Part shown: positions 9,453-18,816 of the stretch, piece by piece | Position numbering within the stretch: the first letter of the stretch is position 1 | Layout: each line of letters opens with the position of its first letter | From: Verrucomicrobiota bacterium | GTDB lineage: Bacteria; Verrucomicrobiota; Verrucomicrobiia; Opitutales; Opitutaceae | NCBI GenBank assembly: GCA_014584295.1 | Contig: JACTNC010000050.1 | Span: forward strand, 202,899 to 244,736 | DNA length: 41,838 nucleotides | Reading direction: 5' to 3' | The notes under the pieces: model-generated | The model's database searches: none | What the model was told of the DNA's origin: nothing | Seen by the model: the letters and a program-made list of their open reading frames with translations, nothing else | Program-made: the position numbers and the translations under genes

Positions 9453-9911
9453 TCAATTTCCGATCTGGGGTGAATGACGCACGCGTATGGTAAACTGGCG
9501 CAGGCCGGGCTGGCTCGAGACAAATCGAACGGCCTCCGTTGAGTTCTGCCTGAGTGACAGCGTCTGCCAAGCGGTCTCGTCAAGCGTGGCGAAACCCGCC
9601 GAGTCCTTAAATGCCGTGCTCAGTTGCACGGCCATTGGCATCTTGCTTCGATTGTGAACATTGACGACCACCTGAAGCCGACCATCCGCCAAGGTTGAAT
9701 GCTGGATCCCAGTGCTGGTGACCGCCGCTTGCAGTTCCGGATCCAGATATTGGAGTTTTTCTGTCTGCTCGAGCGTGTACTTGGACGAATTGAGTGTCAC
9801 GCCTGTCGTATCCACTGTTCTGCATCCTGCCGCCAGCAAAAGGACCAGGGCAAATACAAGTGCGCTCCGATGAAAGAATTCATGGGCAACATTCAGAAAT
9901 GTGCGTTGCAT
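9453..9911 (-). CDS. Putative lipoprotein, YcfL/DUF1425-like
   Basis: A small secreted protein of 152 residues from the ATG at 9911. It has a hydrophobic signal (SALVFALVLLLAAG) ending in a lipobox LAAGC with C30 as the likely lipidated residue. The mature part contains a beta-rich stretch with VVVNVHNRSKMPMAVQLSTAF and later the QFTIRVR strand, which resembles the YcfL (DUF1425) fold found near lpoB-type genes. The family match is by eye and moderate. Two further in-frame ATGs upstream (9965 and 9944) would put extra residues before the signal and are unlikely. Function unknown. Confidence 0.72.
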   Translation of the reverse strand: MQRTFLNVAHEFFHRSALVFALVLLLAAGCRTVDTTGVTLNSSKYTLEQTEKLQYLDPELQAAVTSTGIQHSTLADGRLQVVVNVHNRSKMPMAVQLSTAFKDSAGFATLDETAWQTLSLRQNSTEAVRFVSSQPGLRQFTIRVRHSPQIGN

Positions 9912-10093
9912 ATGGCCGTTCGGCCGCATTCCGGGCGCAGACATGGTGTAGGTGCAGGTAAACAATTAGGACTCCGAATCCCGAAAAAGTTCCATGAGGT
10001 CATCTTCCTCCATCGGCAAACGCGCCGCGTTTCGTCGAATTCTGCAGAATTTCACAGATCGTAATACAATTCAATCACAGCACTCATGTCGCA

Positions 10094-10570
10094 TCACGGA
10101 TGAGCCCGCTGCAACAATGCAGTCTGGCGAAGCGCCTCATAGCAGGCAATCCCTGCCGCGGTGCTAAGGTTGAGGGAGCGAAGCGCGGGATTGGCGTGTG
10201 GAATGTACACCCGAGATTCGGCCCCAATCTCAGCGTGAAGCCAGTCTGGGGCGCCAGAGCCTTCATTCCCAAAAACGAGGCCATCTTCATCCGCAAACGC
10301 AGCATCCCAAAACCAGCGGGATGCCTTTGTCGTGAAGAGCCAGAGACGCCGCGGAGCCTTTGCGCTCTTTCGAAAATCCTGCCAGTCAGCATGCTCATGG
10401 ACGTCCAAGGATCGCCAATAGTCCATGCCGGCGCGACGAAGGTTTCGATCGTTGATGACATAACCCAACGGATGAATCAGATGCAGCCGGGATTGCGTCA
10501 ATGCACACATCCTCCCGATGTTGCCGGTATTCTGGGGAATTTCAGGCTGGAAAAGGACAATGTGAATCAT
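10094..10570 (-). CDS. trmL: tRNA (cytidine(34)-2'-O)-methyltransferase TrmL
   Basis: SPOUT-class enzyme that 2'-O-methylates the wobble base of tRNA-Leu isoacceptors. The 158-residue length matches the family. The N-terminus MIHIVLFQPEIPQNTGNIGR is diagnostic, and the trefoil-knot SAM-binding motifs are LVFGNEGSGAP and IPHANPALRSLNLSTAAGI. It is monocistronic as far as visible, with about 180 bp to the next gene on the same strand. Confidence 0.95.
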   Translation of the reverse strand: MIHIVLFQPEIPQNTGNIGRMCALTQSRLHLIHPLGYVINDRNLRRAGMDYWRSLDVHEHADWQDFRKSAKAPRRLWLFTTKASRWFWDAAFADEDGLVFGNEGSGAPDWLHAEIGAESRVYIPHANPALRSLNLSTAAGIACYEALRQTALLQRAHP

Positions 10571-10953
10571 CGTGACCGTCAGATTCGCATACAGGCAGGG
10601 CCCGCCCTAAAACGCCAGCCCGAGTGAATATCATGTCACTTCTTTCCTTCATGAATCGAGGGCCACACATGCTGGGCAACCGTTAGGGTATTCCATGCAC
10701 CAAGGAAGGAGCCCGGTGATCCGACCAAGGATCTCGCAGTCTGTTCGGTGCCAGACCACACGTCGGATCACGCGGGCGCCTTACCTGTCGTGTATCGGCC
10801 ATTTCCCTACAGACTTGAGGATGCTGGCCCATCCCTTCAAGGCCCCTAGGCACCCGCCCCCCATTGAAGCCTGCAAAAAATCTCAAAAAACACGATTGAG
10901 GATTGAAGCCACGCGCGACGTGCACACGATGTCGGGAAACCCCAGAAATCCCA
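10571..10953. other. Non-coding stretch of about 380 bp
   Basis: Between the trmL start and the CBS-protein start, reading outward on both strands. Short frames here show no recognisable domain and overlap on both strands. I looked for cores of SRP RNA, RNase P RNA and tmRNA and found no convincing match, although a short GGAAGGAGC occurs near 10704. It must contain the promoters of both divergent genes; I could not place them confidently. Confidence 0.5.
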
Positions 10954-11397
10954 ATGGACACGCCAATATCTGCATTATTGGAGCGAAAGGGCTCCTTCGT
11001 CTATTCCGTCCCCTCATCCGTCAGTGTCTCGGCAGCCGTTGAAGAAATGAACAAGTGCCGCGTGGGGGCGATAATCATCATCGACGGCGGTCACCTCGTT
11101 GGCATGTTCACCGAGCGTGACGTGCTCCGCCGTGTGGTCGGTGCCAGGCTCGATCCCCTCAATACCCGGGTTTCCGAGGTCATGACATCATCCGTTTACA
11201 CAATTCCCCCGAACGCGTCGATTGAAGAAGCCATGGACATGTTCACGCAAAAGCGCTGCCGACACCTGCCCGTGGTGCTCGACGGCCGCCTGCTGGGTGT
11301 TGTTTCCATCGGTGACATCACGCGATGGATGACAGATCAGCACCGTGCTGAAGCGGAACACCTCAAGAACTACATCTCCGGAAGCGTGATGAGCTGA
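10954..11397 (+). CDS. CBS-domain protein
   Basis: A 147-residue protein made almost entirely of two CBS domains, which bind adenine nucleotides and regulate partner proteins. The first covers about residues 8-65 (SVSAAVEEMNKCRVGAIIII, then MFTERDVLRRVV), the second about 75-130 (SIEEAMDMFTQKRCRHLPVV, then GVVSIGDITRWM). The ATG at 10954 is preferred over a TTG at 10903. No catalytic domain is attached, so it probably acts as a separate sensor. A strong intrinsic terminator follows 60 bp downstream. Confidence 0.9.
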   Translation: MDTPISALLERKGSFVYSVPSSVSVSAAVEEMNKCRVGAIIIIDGGHLVGMFTERDVLRRVVGARLDPLNTRVSEVMTSSVYTIPPNASIEEAMDMFTQKRCRHLPVVLDGRLLGVVSIGDITRWMTDQHRAEAEHLKNYISGSVMS

Positions 11398-11459
11398 ACG
11401 ATACGTCCCTTTCCGTCTTCAGGACACGTCCTGCCATACGATCTTCCGCGGACCCGCTC

Positions 11460-11490
11460 TCGCCTCCCTGTCTTGGGAGGCGATTTTTTT
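11460..11490 (+). terminator. Intrinsic terminator after the CBS-domain gene
   Basis: A perfect 9-bp stem TCGCCTCCC / GGGAGGCGA (11460-11468 and 11475-11483) with a 6-base loop is followed directly by seven T residues (11484-11490). This is a textbook rho-independent terminator on the plus strand and ends the CBS-protein transcript. Confidence 0.9.
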
Positions 11491-11628
11491 CGCGATCAAT
11501 TCGCCTGCAGGCCTCAGCTTTCCTTGACTGGATCACCTTTTCAAAATTCAGACAGTACGAAAAATGAATGCTCTGCAATGAGGTACCGCGAAGCTTAGTC
11601 TGGTCCCTCAGCCCCCCTTCAGCTCTAC

Positions 11629-14600
11629 ATGGCACGCACCCTCCTCCTTCGCACGCTCTTCCTCGGCCTTCTGTTTCTTGGAACTCTCCGTTCCGAATCG
11701 GAGCACGTCCTGAAATTTCTCTTTCTAGGTGACAGCGGACATCATCAGTCCGCGCTCCGGCTTCGGACGATTGCGCCGACGATGCTGAGTCGGGGCATCG
11801 AGTTGGTGTACACCGAGGACGTCACCGATCTGGCCCCGTCCATTCTCAAACGATACGACGGCCTCCTGATCTATGCGAATATCGACCAGATCACGAAGTC
11901 CCAGGAGAACGCCTTGCTCAACTACGTCGAAGGAGGTGGTGGTTTGTTCGCCCTGCACTGCGCATCCTACTGCTTCCGAAACTCGGATCGCTACGTGGAT
12001 CTTGTCGGAGCCCAGTTCAAGTCTCACAAGACGGGTGTCGTTCGCACCCGCATCGTCGCACCGGACAATCCTGTCATGCTCGGCTTCAAGGGATTCGAGA
12101 GCTGGGACGAAACCTACGTTCACATCCGGCACAACGACCGGAATCGCACTGTGCTTGAGCAGCGCGAGAATGAGCCCTGGACATGGATTCGAACACAGGG
12201 AAAGGGCCGGATCTTCTACACAGCCTGGGGTCACGATGACCGCACCTGGTCCAACCCCGGATTTCAGGATCTGGTCGAACGAGGCCTTCGCTACATTGCC
12301 GGTGAAAAGCTCCCCGAGGCACTCGCCCGGCGTCCTGGAGTGCCTCCCCTCGAATTGGTCGAACAAAAGGGCATTCCCTACTACCTGCCCGGGCAGCGTT
12401 CATTCGGAGACGCCAGTTGGCCGCTCATGCAGAAGCCTCTTTCTCCCGAGGCATCCATGAAGCACCTGATTGTACCCGCTGGGTTTGAGGTGCAGCTCGT
12501 CGCAAGCGAACCGCAAATCCGCAAGCCGATCGTCATGAACTGGGACGAGCGCGGACGGCTTTGGATCGCCGAGACTCTGGACTATCCAAATCGTGTGCTT
12601 GCTCCAGGTGAAGCAGGGCGTGATCAGATCCTGATCTGCGAGGATACCAACCACGACGGACGGATGGATAAGTTCACGGTGTTTGCAGACGGACTCAATA
12701 TCCCCACAGGCTTCACCTTTGCAAATGGCGGCATCGTCCTGGTGCAAGCTCCCAACACACTCTTTCTCAAGGATACCGACGGCGATGGAAAGGCCGACGT
12801 GAAGGAGATTCTCTTCAGTGGGTGGGGGCGCAAGGACACCCATGCCGGTCCGAACAACCTTGTCTACGGATTCGACAACTGGATCTGGGGCGTACTCGGA
12901 TATTCCGGCTTCGACGGCAGTGTGGGCGGCGAAGGCTTCAAGTTTACCCAAGGCATTTATCGATTCACTCCAGACGGGCGTCACTTCGATTATTTGCGCA
13001 CAACCAACAACAACACTTGGGGGCTGGGATTCAATGAGGCAGGAATTGCGTTTGCATCGACCGCCAACAACAACCCCAGTGTCTATCCCTCCATCCCCAA
13101 TCGTTACTACACCCAGGCGGGACTCCCCACCAAGGTCTTGGGCAGCATCTCCAACACGGCTCGCTTCCTGCCCGTGACCAAACGCGTGCGCCAGGTCGAC
13201 GTGCACTGGGGCTATACCGCTGCGGCAGGGCACGCGTTCTACACCGCTCGCGCCTACCCAAAGGAATACTGGAATCGCATTGCCTTCGTTGCCGAGCCCA
13301 CCGGACATCTCATCGGCCAGTTCATCATCGAACCCTCACAGGCGAATTTTCGAGCGCACAATCCAAACAACCTGATCGCAAGCGATGACGAATGGTTTGC
13401 TCCCATCATGGCGGAGGTAGGACCCGATGGTGCGGTCTGGATCATCGACTGGTACAACTACATTGTTCAGCACAATCCCACTCCTCGCGGCTTCACCGTC
13501 GGTTTGGGCAATGCCTACGAAAACGATCTCCGCGACAAGCGCTACGGGCGCATCTACCGCATCGTATGGAAGGGAGACGGCGCGTCGGAAGCACAAACCG
13601 GACAGCTGCCATTCACGCTCGCCGGAGCATCTGTGGAAAAGCTCGTGGCCACCCTCGCAAACGACAATCTTCTTTGGCGGAAACACGCCCAGCGGCTGCT
13701 GGTGGAGCGAAATCGCAAGGATGTTGTGCCTCTCCTGCTCAAGCTCGTAAGCAATCCCTCGGTTGACGAAATCGGACTGAATGTCGGAGCGATTCATGCA
13801 CTTTGGACACTTCACGGGCTCGGTGCAATCGATGCGCTGCCGAATGTTCAGGACGCGGTGAAAGTCGCATTGGAACACCCCTCAGCGTCGGTGCGGCAGA
13901 CCGCTGCAAGAGTCCTGCCGCATACCGCGGGAACCGTCGCAGCCATCCTCAAGGCAAACCTTCTTAACGATCGCGATCCGCAGGTCCGTCTGGCCGCACT
14001 CCTCTCCCTTGCCTCCGGACCCTCCTCTTCCGAAGCCGGAAAGGCCCTTTTCGCGATGCTCAATCATCCCGATCTCAAGCTGGATCAATGGACCGTGGAC
14101 GGTGCGAAGATTGCTGCCTCCACCCATCGCGCATCGTTCCTTGCTAGCGCATCAACCGCGCAGGTGGCTTCCGCACGCGCATACGCCGCGGGTTCTGGAA
14201 ATCCCACGACAACCCTCGATACGTTTGAGAATGCCGGGCTCGGAAAGCCGAGCCAATGGACGGTTGCCGTCTCGTCCGGGACCGGCAGCGCGGAGATAGT
14301 CGATGTCGGTAGAGGCAGCGATCGGAGCCTTCTGATGAATGGTACCGGCGAGGGTGCCGAAATCCAGGTGACCCGCCGCCTGGCAGTGAAGCCGAACAAT
14401 CGATACGAGTTGTCCGCCTATCTCCAGACGGACAACGTCGTTCCAAAGCCCGGCGCCCTCGGAGTCTTTGTATCCATTCCAGAAATACAGCAGCCGCGCG
14501 CGGCCATCAGCACAGGCATGAAGGAAACCAACAAGTGGGGACGCATCCGTCTGATGTTCGATACCGGTGACCTCAGCGAAGTCACCCTCGCCTGGACAAT

Positions 14601-15144
14601 GGGCGGAGGGGCAAAGGTAACAGGCCTGGCATGGATCGACGATCTGACTCTGACCGACCTCGGGCCGTCCGATGAAACGATAGCTGACCCGATCGTCCCC
14701 GTTCTCGCCCATCTGCTCGAACAGGGCGGGAAGCGGCCCGAAGACAATGATGCCGAGGCGAACAGCGGTACGATTGTACTGAAGTTGGGTGTGATTCCGG
14801 ATGTCATGAAATACGATCAGGCCGAGATCACGATCAAGGCCGGGGAAAAGGCTCGCCTTGTCCTCATCAACAACGACCACATGCAGCACAACGCAATCGT
14901 GGTTCTACCGGGTCGTGTCGACGCAGTCGGTGCTCTGGCCGATGCCATGTTGACGGATTCCCAGGCGCTCTCACGAAGCTACATTCCCGAGAGCCCCGAT
15001 GTGCTTTTTGCAGTACCGCTCGTCAATCCCGGCGAATCGGTCGGCGTCAATTTCACGGCCCCCTCATCGCCCGGCCGCTATCCGATCATCTGCACGTTTC
15101 CCGGACATTGGCGCATGATGCAGAGCGTACTCGTCGTGAAGTAG
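11629..15144 (+). CDS. Secreted ThuA / PVC-type dehydrogenase / HEAT / cupredoxin multidomain protein
   Basis: A 1171-residue exported protein starting with a signal peptide (RTLLLRTLFLGLLFLGTL). Residues about 25-230 form a ThuA-like, class I amidotransferase-like domain. Residues about 270-640 form a beta-propeller of the PVC-type membrane-bound dehydrogenase kind, with Ca-binding-like DTNHDGRMD and DTDGDGKAD loops. Residues about 660-830 look like HEAT repeats. Residues about 860-1010 form a carbohydrate-binding-like beta-sandwich. The last 120 residues are a cupredoxin with H1087, C1155, H1160 and M1164, the azurin pattern for a type 1 copper site. Planctomycete and verrucomicrobial relatives often carry a cytochrome c domain; I see no CxxCH here. 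It is probably a periplasmic or surface sugar oxidase that passes electrons to copper (inference). Confidence 0.85.
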   Translation: MARTLLLRTLFLGLLFLGTLRSESEHVLKFLFLGDSGHHQSALRLRTIAPTMLSRGIELVYTEDVTDLAPSILKRYDGLLIYANIDQITKSQENALLNYVEGGGGLFALHCASYCFRNSDRYVDLVGAQFKSHKTGVVRTRIVAPDNPVMLGFKGFESWDETYVHIRHNDRNRTVLEQRENEPWTWIRTQGKGRIFYTAWGHDDRTWSNPGFQDLVERGLRYIAGEKLPEALARRPGVPPLELVEQKGIPYYLPGQRSFGDASWPLMQKPLSPEASMKHLIVPAGFEVQLVASEPQIRKPIVMNWDERGRLWIAETLDYPNRVLAPGEAGRDQILICEDTNHDGRMDKFTVFADGLNIPTGFTFANGGIVLVQAPNTLFLKDTDGDGKADVKEILFSGWGRKDTHAGPNNLVYGFDNWIWGVLGYSGFDGSVGGEGFKFTQGIYRFTPDGRHFDYLRTTNNNTWGLGFNEAGIAFASTANNNPSVYPSIPNRYYTQAGLPTKVLGSISNTARFLPVTKRVRQVDVHWGYTAAAGHAFYTARAYPKEYWNRIAFVAEPTGHLIGQFIIEPSQANFRAHNPNNLIASDDEWFAPIMAEVGPDGAVWIIDWYNYIVQHNPTPRGFTVGLGNAYENDLRDKRYGRIYRIVWKGDGASEAQTGQLPFTLAGASVEKLVATLANDNLLWRKHAQRLLVERNRKDVVPLLLKLVSNPSVDEIGLNVGAIHALWTLHGLGAIDALPNVQDAVKVALEHPSASVRQTAARVLPHTAGTVAAILKANLLNDRDPQVRLAALLSLASGPSSSEAGKALFAMLNHPDLKLDQWTVDGAKIAASTHRASFLASASTAQVASARAYAAGSGNPTTTLDTFENAGLGKPSQWTVAVSSGTGSAEIVDVGRGSDRSLLMNGTGEGAEIQVTRRLAVKPNNRYELSAYLQTDNVVPKPGALGVFVSIPEIQQPRAAISTGMKETNKWGRIRLMFDTGDLSEVTLAWTMGGGAKVTGLAWIDDLTLTDLGPSDETIADPIVPVLAHLLEQGGKRPEDNDAEANSGTIVLKLGVIPDVMKYDQAEITIKAGEKARLVLINNDHMQHNAIVVLPGRVDAVGALADAMLTDSQALSRSYIPESPDVLFAVPLVNPGESVGVNFTAPSSPGRYPIICTFPGHWRMMQSVLVVK

Positions 15145-15214
15145 CGCGCGTTTTTTGCCTCGGAAAGTCGGGGCTTTTGCTTATCGCCAAGGGTGCACTC
15201 GGACGTGCTCCCTC

Positions 15215-16054
15215 ATGCCAAGAATATCACACATCGCCAACCTCTGGTCACTGGTCGGTTACCCCTCCACACGAAAGGAATGGTCCATCGACCGGAAAAT
15301 CAGGTCCATTGCGGATGCTGGTTTCGACGGAATTACCGCTGCCCTTACACCTGAACACCGCCGTGCCGCCGAAAAGCATGGGCTCAAGGATCTGCTGGGC
15401 TTCATTTCCACGAGCGATCCCGACACATTTGAGCGAATGCTTCGTGAGCAGAAGGAGGGCGGCGCGGTGCACATCAACGTCCAGCTTGACGATCATGATA
15501 CGCCTCCGGCCGAGGCGACGCGGCATTGGATCCAGCTTGAACGTCTCGCGGAGAAAATCGGCGGCCTCGTACCGTCACTGGAGGTCCATCGCGACTGCTG
15601 CACCGAAACTCCGGAAAAGACCTACGAAATTGCTGAGCGTTATTACAAGGCCACCGGCAATCTGCTTCGCCTCAATTTTGATTTTTCTCATTTTGCCGTG
15701 GTCAAGCACTTGAATCCGGACAACTACGCTGAGCGACTGCTGGACCATCCGGATCTTGTGCAGTACTCAGATCAGTCGCACTGTCGTCCATTCAACGGGC
15801 ACCACTGCCAGGTGCCCGTCTTGAACAAGGGGGCGCTGACGCCAGAGGTCAGGAGTTACCTGAAGTTCGTTGGTGCGCTCTTCCGATGCTGGAAGAATGC
15901 TCCGAGGAACCGCGATCGCACCTTGTACGTATGCCCGGAGATGGGCCCATACAACGCCAATGGCGGAGGCTACAATATCACAGCCCTGCCATCCGCATGG
16001 CTGGACGCCATACGGCTTCGGCAGGAACTTGCGAAAGTCTGGAGGGCTTCCTGA
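15215..16054 (+). CDS. Sugar phosphate isomerase/epimerase-like TIM-barrel protein
   Basis: A 279-residue protein of the xylose isomerase-like TIM-barrel group. The N-terminus has the pattern SIDRKIRSIADAGFDGITAAL, typical of the first strand-helix pair. Candidate metal ligands are E and H in SLEVHRD, and D/H in NFDFSHFAVV. ATG at 15215 is chosen; an upstream TTG at 15155 is within a low-complexity stretch. It lies 70 bp after the big ThuA/dehydrogenase gene, which suggests both act in sugar catabolism. It may equally be a hydroxypyruvate isomerase-like enzyme. miaA starts shortly after its stop. Confidence 0.72.
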   Translation: MPRISHIANLWSLVGYPSTRKEWSIDRKIRSIADAGFDGITAALTPEHRRAAEKHGLKDLLGFISTSDPDTFERMLREQKEGGAVHINVQLDDHDTPPAEATRHWIQLERLAEKIGGLVPSLEVHRDCCTETPEKTYEIAERYYKATGNLLRLNFDFSHFAVVKHLNPDNYAERLLDHPDLVQYSDQSHCRPFNGHHCQVPVLNKGALTPEVRSYLKFVGALFRCWKNAPRNRDRTLYVCPEMGPYNANGGGYNITALPSAWLDAIRLRQELAKVWRAS

Positions 16055-16082
16055 GCGAAGGACCGATACACTCCATTTGGCC

Positions 16083-17000
16083 GTGGCTGGTACTCTCCAT
16101 GTCCTGACAGGACCCACCGCAGTTGGAAAAACAGAGTGGGCCCTGCGCTGGGCCGAGGCTCACAATGCGGAAATTGTTTCCTGTGATTCCCTGCTTTTCT
16201 ACCGGGGAATGGACATCGGCACGGCCAAGCCAACCCGTGAAGAACTGGCGCGTGTCCCTCATCATCTGATCGATGTCTGCGACGTAGCCGACGGCATCAG
16301 CGTCGTCGATTATGCACAACGCGCGAAGATTGCCGTTTGTGAGATCATTTCCAGAAAACGTCAGGTTCTCGTGACGGGCGGCAGTGGCTTTTACCTAAAA
16401 TGCTTCTTCGGACCCGTTGCCGACGATATTCCGGTGGAGCCCGTCTTGCGGGCGGAACTGGAATCGAAACTCCTGCGGGAGGGGCTGACTTCTCTCGTAG
16501 CTGCACTTGAAAGGCTCAATCCCGATGGGCTCGAATCGCTCGACACCGCCAACCCACGCCGGGTTCTTAGGGCTCTCGAACGCTGCATGGCCTCGGGCCG
16601 AACTCTCTCCGAACTTGCTGCGGCGTTCGCACGGATGCCGGGTCCTTTCTCCGGATGGAAACTCCGTCTGGCCAGGCTGGACCTGCCTCCGGAAAGGCTC
16701 AATGCACGCATTGACGCACGCGTGAAGCAGATGATGGATCGCGGACTCGTGGCTGAGGTGACAGCGCTTCGACGACAGGGACTGGAGGCAAATCCGAGCG
16801 CCGCGCGGGCAATCGGCTATCGTGAAACCTTGGAAATGCTTGATGGTCGTCTGCCCGCAGAGAGCCTGGCTTCGGAGATCGCCCAGAACACGAGGAGGCT
16901 CGTAAAAAAACAGCGCACCTGGTTCCGGACACAATTGCCAGATCACCCGGTATTCCTTGCGGATAAGCTCAAGCTCAACGACCTTTTTGCTCAGGCGTAA
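16083..17000 (+). CDS. miaA: tRNA dimethylallyltransferase
   Basis: Adds a dimethylallyl group to A37 of tRNAs that read UNN codons. The P-loop is GPTAVGKTEWAL at the extreme N-terminus, followed by SCDSLLFYRGMDIGTAKPT, the GGSGFYLKCF motif and the C-terminal AIGYRETLEML block. The start is not an ATG: GTG at 16083 (305 residues) and TTG at 16077 both fit. The open frame reaches back to 15870 but overlaps the upstream gene in another frame and is not coding there. The length is normal for MiaA. It is read in the same direction as the sugar isomerase-like gene. Confidence 0.94.
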   Translation: MAGTLHVLTGPTAVGKTEWALRWAEAHNAEIVSCDSLLFYRGMDIGTAKPTREELARVPHHLIDVCDVADGISVVDYAQRAKIAVCEIISRKRQVLVTGGSGFYLKCFFGPVADDIPVEPVLRAELESKLLREGLTSLVAALERLNPDGLESLDTANPRRVLRALERCMASGRTLSELAAAFARMPGPFSGWKLRLARLDLPPERLNARIDARVKQMMDRGLVAEVTALRRQGLEANPSAARAIGYRETLEMLDGRLPAESLASEIAQNTRRLVKKQRTWFRTQLPDHPVFLADKLKLNDLFAQA

Positions 17001-17012
17001 GCCAACTGCTCA

Positions 17013-17040
17013 GTCCCCGTGGAATTTCCATGCTGGGGAC
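17013..17040. terminator. Candidate terminator hairpin between convergent miaA and tolC-like gene
   Basis: GTCCCC (17013-17018) pairs with GGGGAC (17035-17040), and an inner TGGA/TCCA pair adds a second stem. No T-run follows on either strand, so it is a weak candidate for a bidirectional transcript end. Confidence 0.35.
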
Positions 17041-17054
17041 GCCCGATCGAACGG

Positions 17055-18593
17055 TCAGCGGATTTGATCGATATTGATCTTAAATCGTGAAAGTGACGTG
17101 CCTTCGAGCCGCTCCAGTTCTGCTTGGGCGATCCGAAGCGAAACCTTTGCCTGGAGTTCATTCACCCGCGCCGATTCTAGGTCATCCTGAGCCTCGAGCA
17201 CCCGGCGGCTAGTCGTCAGGCCGGCCTTGAGGCGTTCCCGTTCGAGATCGTATTGTTTCGCACTGAGCTCAGTGGCCAGACCGGAGATCGTGACACTTTC
17301 CTTGTTCGTCTGCACGGCGCGCACTGCCGTTCGCACCTGAGCCATAAGAGTCTGATCGAGCTGTCGGTACCGCACCTCTTCGCGATGGATGTTGCCCTGC
17401 GCGATCCGATAGCGGGCCTTCTCCTCGCGAAATCCCCAAGGCATGCGAAAGGTCAGATCGACCTGCCAATCATAGCCATCGCGATTCCAAACATTGGTGG
17501 CTGCATCCTCGTAGGACGCTTCCCGACTTGTCAGCCCCACTGCGCCTCCGAGATCGAGGGTCGGAAGGCGGTTACGTTTGGCCACTTTCGCGTCGATCTC
17601 ATACTGTCGGACCGAGGCCTCCAGTGAGGCCAGTGAGGGGTCATTCTCCCTCGCCAGTTTGTAAGAGGAGTCAAAGTTTGCGTCAGGCACTCCGTAGGCC
17701 GGGAAAGCGACGGGCCCCAAAGCCTGCCCCAGTTCGAACTGGCCGATCAGCTGCAGCAACGCGTCCTCACGATTGCTCACCGTCTGCTGGGTGAGAAGGA
17801 CATTGCGGCGCGCGTTCGCAACCCCCACCTGGGCCGTCAGAATATCAAGCTCGATTGCGCTCCCGACCTGGCGCCGAATCTCATTCTCCTCCACCAGCTG
17901 CTGGGCAAGTTGCAGGCTCAAATCCTTAACCGCACGATCACCCCGGGCGTAGACAAGATTGAAATATGCCTGTTCAACATCACGAACCAGGTCCAGCACA
18001 CTACCCTTCAAATCAAAATTGGAGCGATCCACGCCGATTTCAGCACGACGGATGGCAGCACGATTGTATTCTGTGCCGGCCCCGCGGAGCAGGGGCTGAC
18101 GGATCGAGAAGCTCACATCGCCATTATAGGCCGGGTTCAGAAACGTATTTTGGGAACTTTTCCCGCGATCAAGCGAAGTGCTGGCATTGATCGTGGCGCC
18201 GGTGCCCAGCGTCCTGCTCACTCCCGCCCGCAGGCTGTCGGTGTCGTTGCGAGAGCCACCTGTTGTTACTCCGTCGACTGTCGTCACCGCATCAGGACGC
18301 TGCAGCACGCTGCGGCTGCCGACCACCTGGAGCTCTGAATCAAAGGCAGCCTCTGCCACGATCACGTTCTCCTTAGCCTGGCTGGTCGTGATGCGCTGCA
18401 CCTCCAAGGCAAAGTTTTTCGCAAGCGCACGGCCAATGCACTCTTCAAGCGTCAACTCCGGCAGGGATGGTGCTGACCCGGCTGGTGGTGGCTGCGATCC
18501 CGGCGCCTCCGATGAAGTCCCCTGCGCCAAAATCGCCGGTGAAAGGCTGAAAACAAGACCAATGGACAGGACCGGGAGAAGTCGGCGAATCAT
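17055..18593 (-). CDS. TolC-family outer membrane efflux protein
   Basis: An outer membrane channel subunit of an efflux or type I secretion system. From the ATG at 18593 it has 512 residues, opening with a signal peptide (RRLLPVLSIGLVFSLSPAILAQ). A Pro/Ser-rich spacer follows, then LTLEECIGRALAKNFALEV, the usual first helix of the OEP fold. Two long helical OEP repeats follow, with motifs such as SIRQPLLRGAG and VEQAYFNLVYARGD. The paired inner-membrane and adaptor genes are not in the window. It follows the PpiD-like gene by 223 bp on the same strand. An upstream in-frame ATG at 18671 would place extra residues before the signal. Confidence 0.9.
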   Translation of the reverse strand: MIRRLLPVLSIGLVFSLSPAILAQGTSSEAPGSQPPPAGSAPSLPELTLEECIGRALAKNFALEVQRITTSQAKENVIVAEAAFDSELQVVGSRSVLQRPDAVTTVDGVTTGGSRNDTDSLRAGVSRTLGTGATINASTSLDRGKSSQNTFLNPAYNGDVSFSIRQPLLRGAGTEYNRAAIRRAEIGVDRSNFDLKGSVLDLVRDVEQAYFNLVYARGDRAVKDLSLQLAQQLVEENEIRRQVGSAIELDILTAQVGVANARRNVLLTQQTVSNREDALLQLIGQFELGQALGPVAFPAYGVPDANFDSSYKLARENDPSLASLEASVRQYEIDAKVAKRNRLPTLDLGGAVGLTSREASYEDAATNVWNRDGYDWQVDLTFRMPWGFREEKARYRIAQGNIHREEVRYRQLDQTLMAQVRTAVRAVQTNKESVTISGLATELSAKQYDLERERLKAGLTTSRRVLEAQDDLESARVNELQAKVSLRIAQAELERLEGTSLSRFKINIDQIR

Positions 18594-18816
18594 GCAGTGT
18601 AACGGAAATGAGAATGCAATGTGAACACGGGCGCGACAGGAAAGTTTCGCCCATTTTAGGTCATTGAACACCGGGACGACATTCGAGGTGAATGTCGGCA
18701 GCTCGCTCTTATGACGATGCTACCTTCGCCCGGGTTTCAACAATCACCACCAAATTTCAGAGAGCACACCCATCCAATGGCACCCCTCACCCATTCATTG
18801 GACAGGATACCGCCAG

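Noticed and set aside
10571..10953. Possible structured RNA (SRP-like GGAAGGAGC)
   Set aside because: Only a nine-base match; the flanking SRP core and pairing are missing, and no RNase P or tmRNA signature was found.
14152..14889. A 245-residue open frame on the minus strand inside the ThuA/dehydrogenase gene
   Set aside because: Antisense to conserved domains with known motifs; no recognisable protein features.
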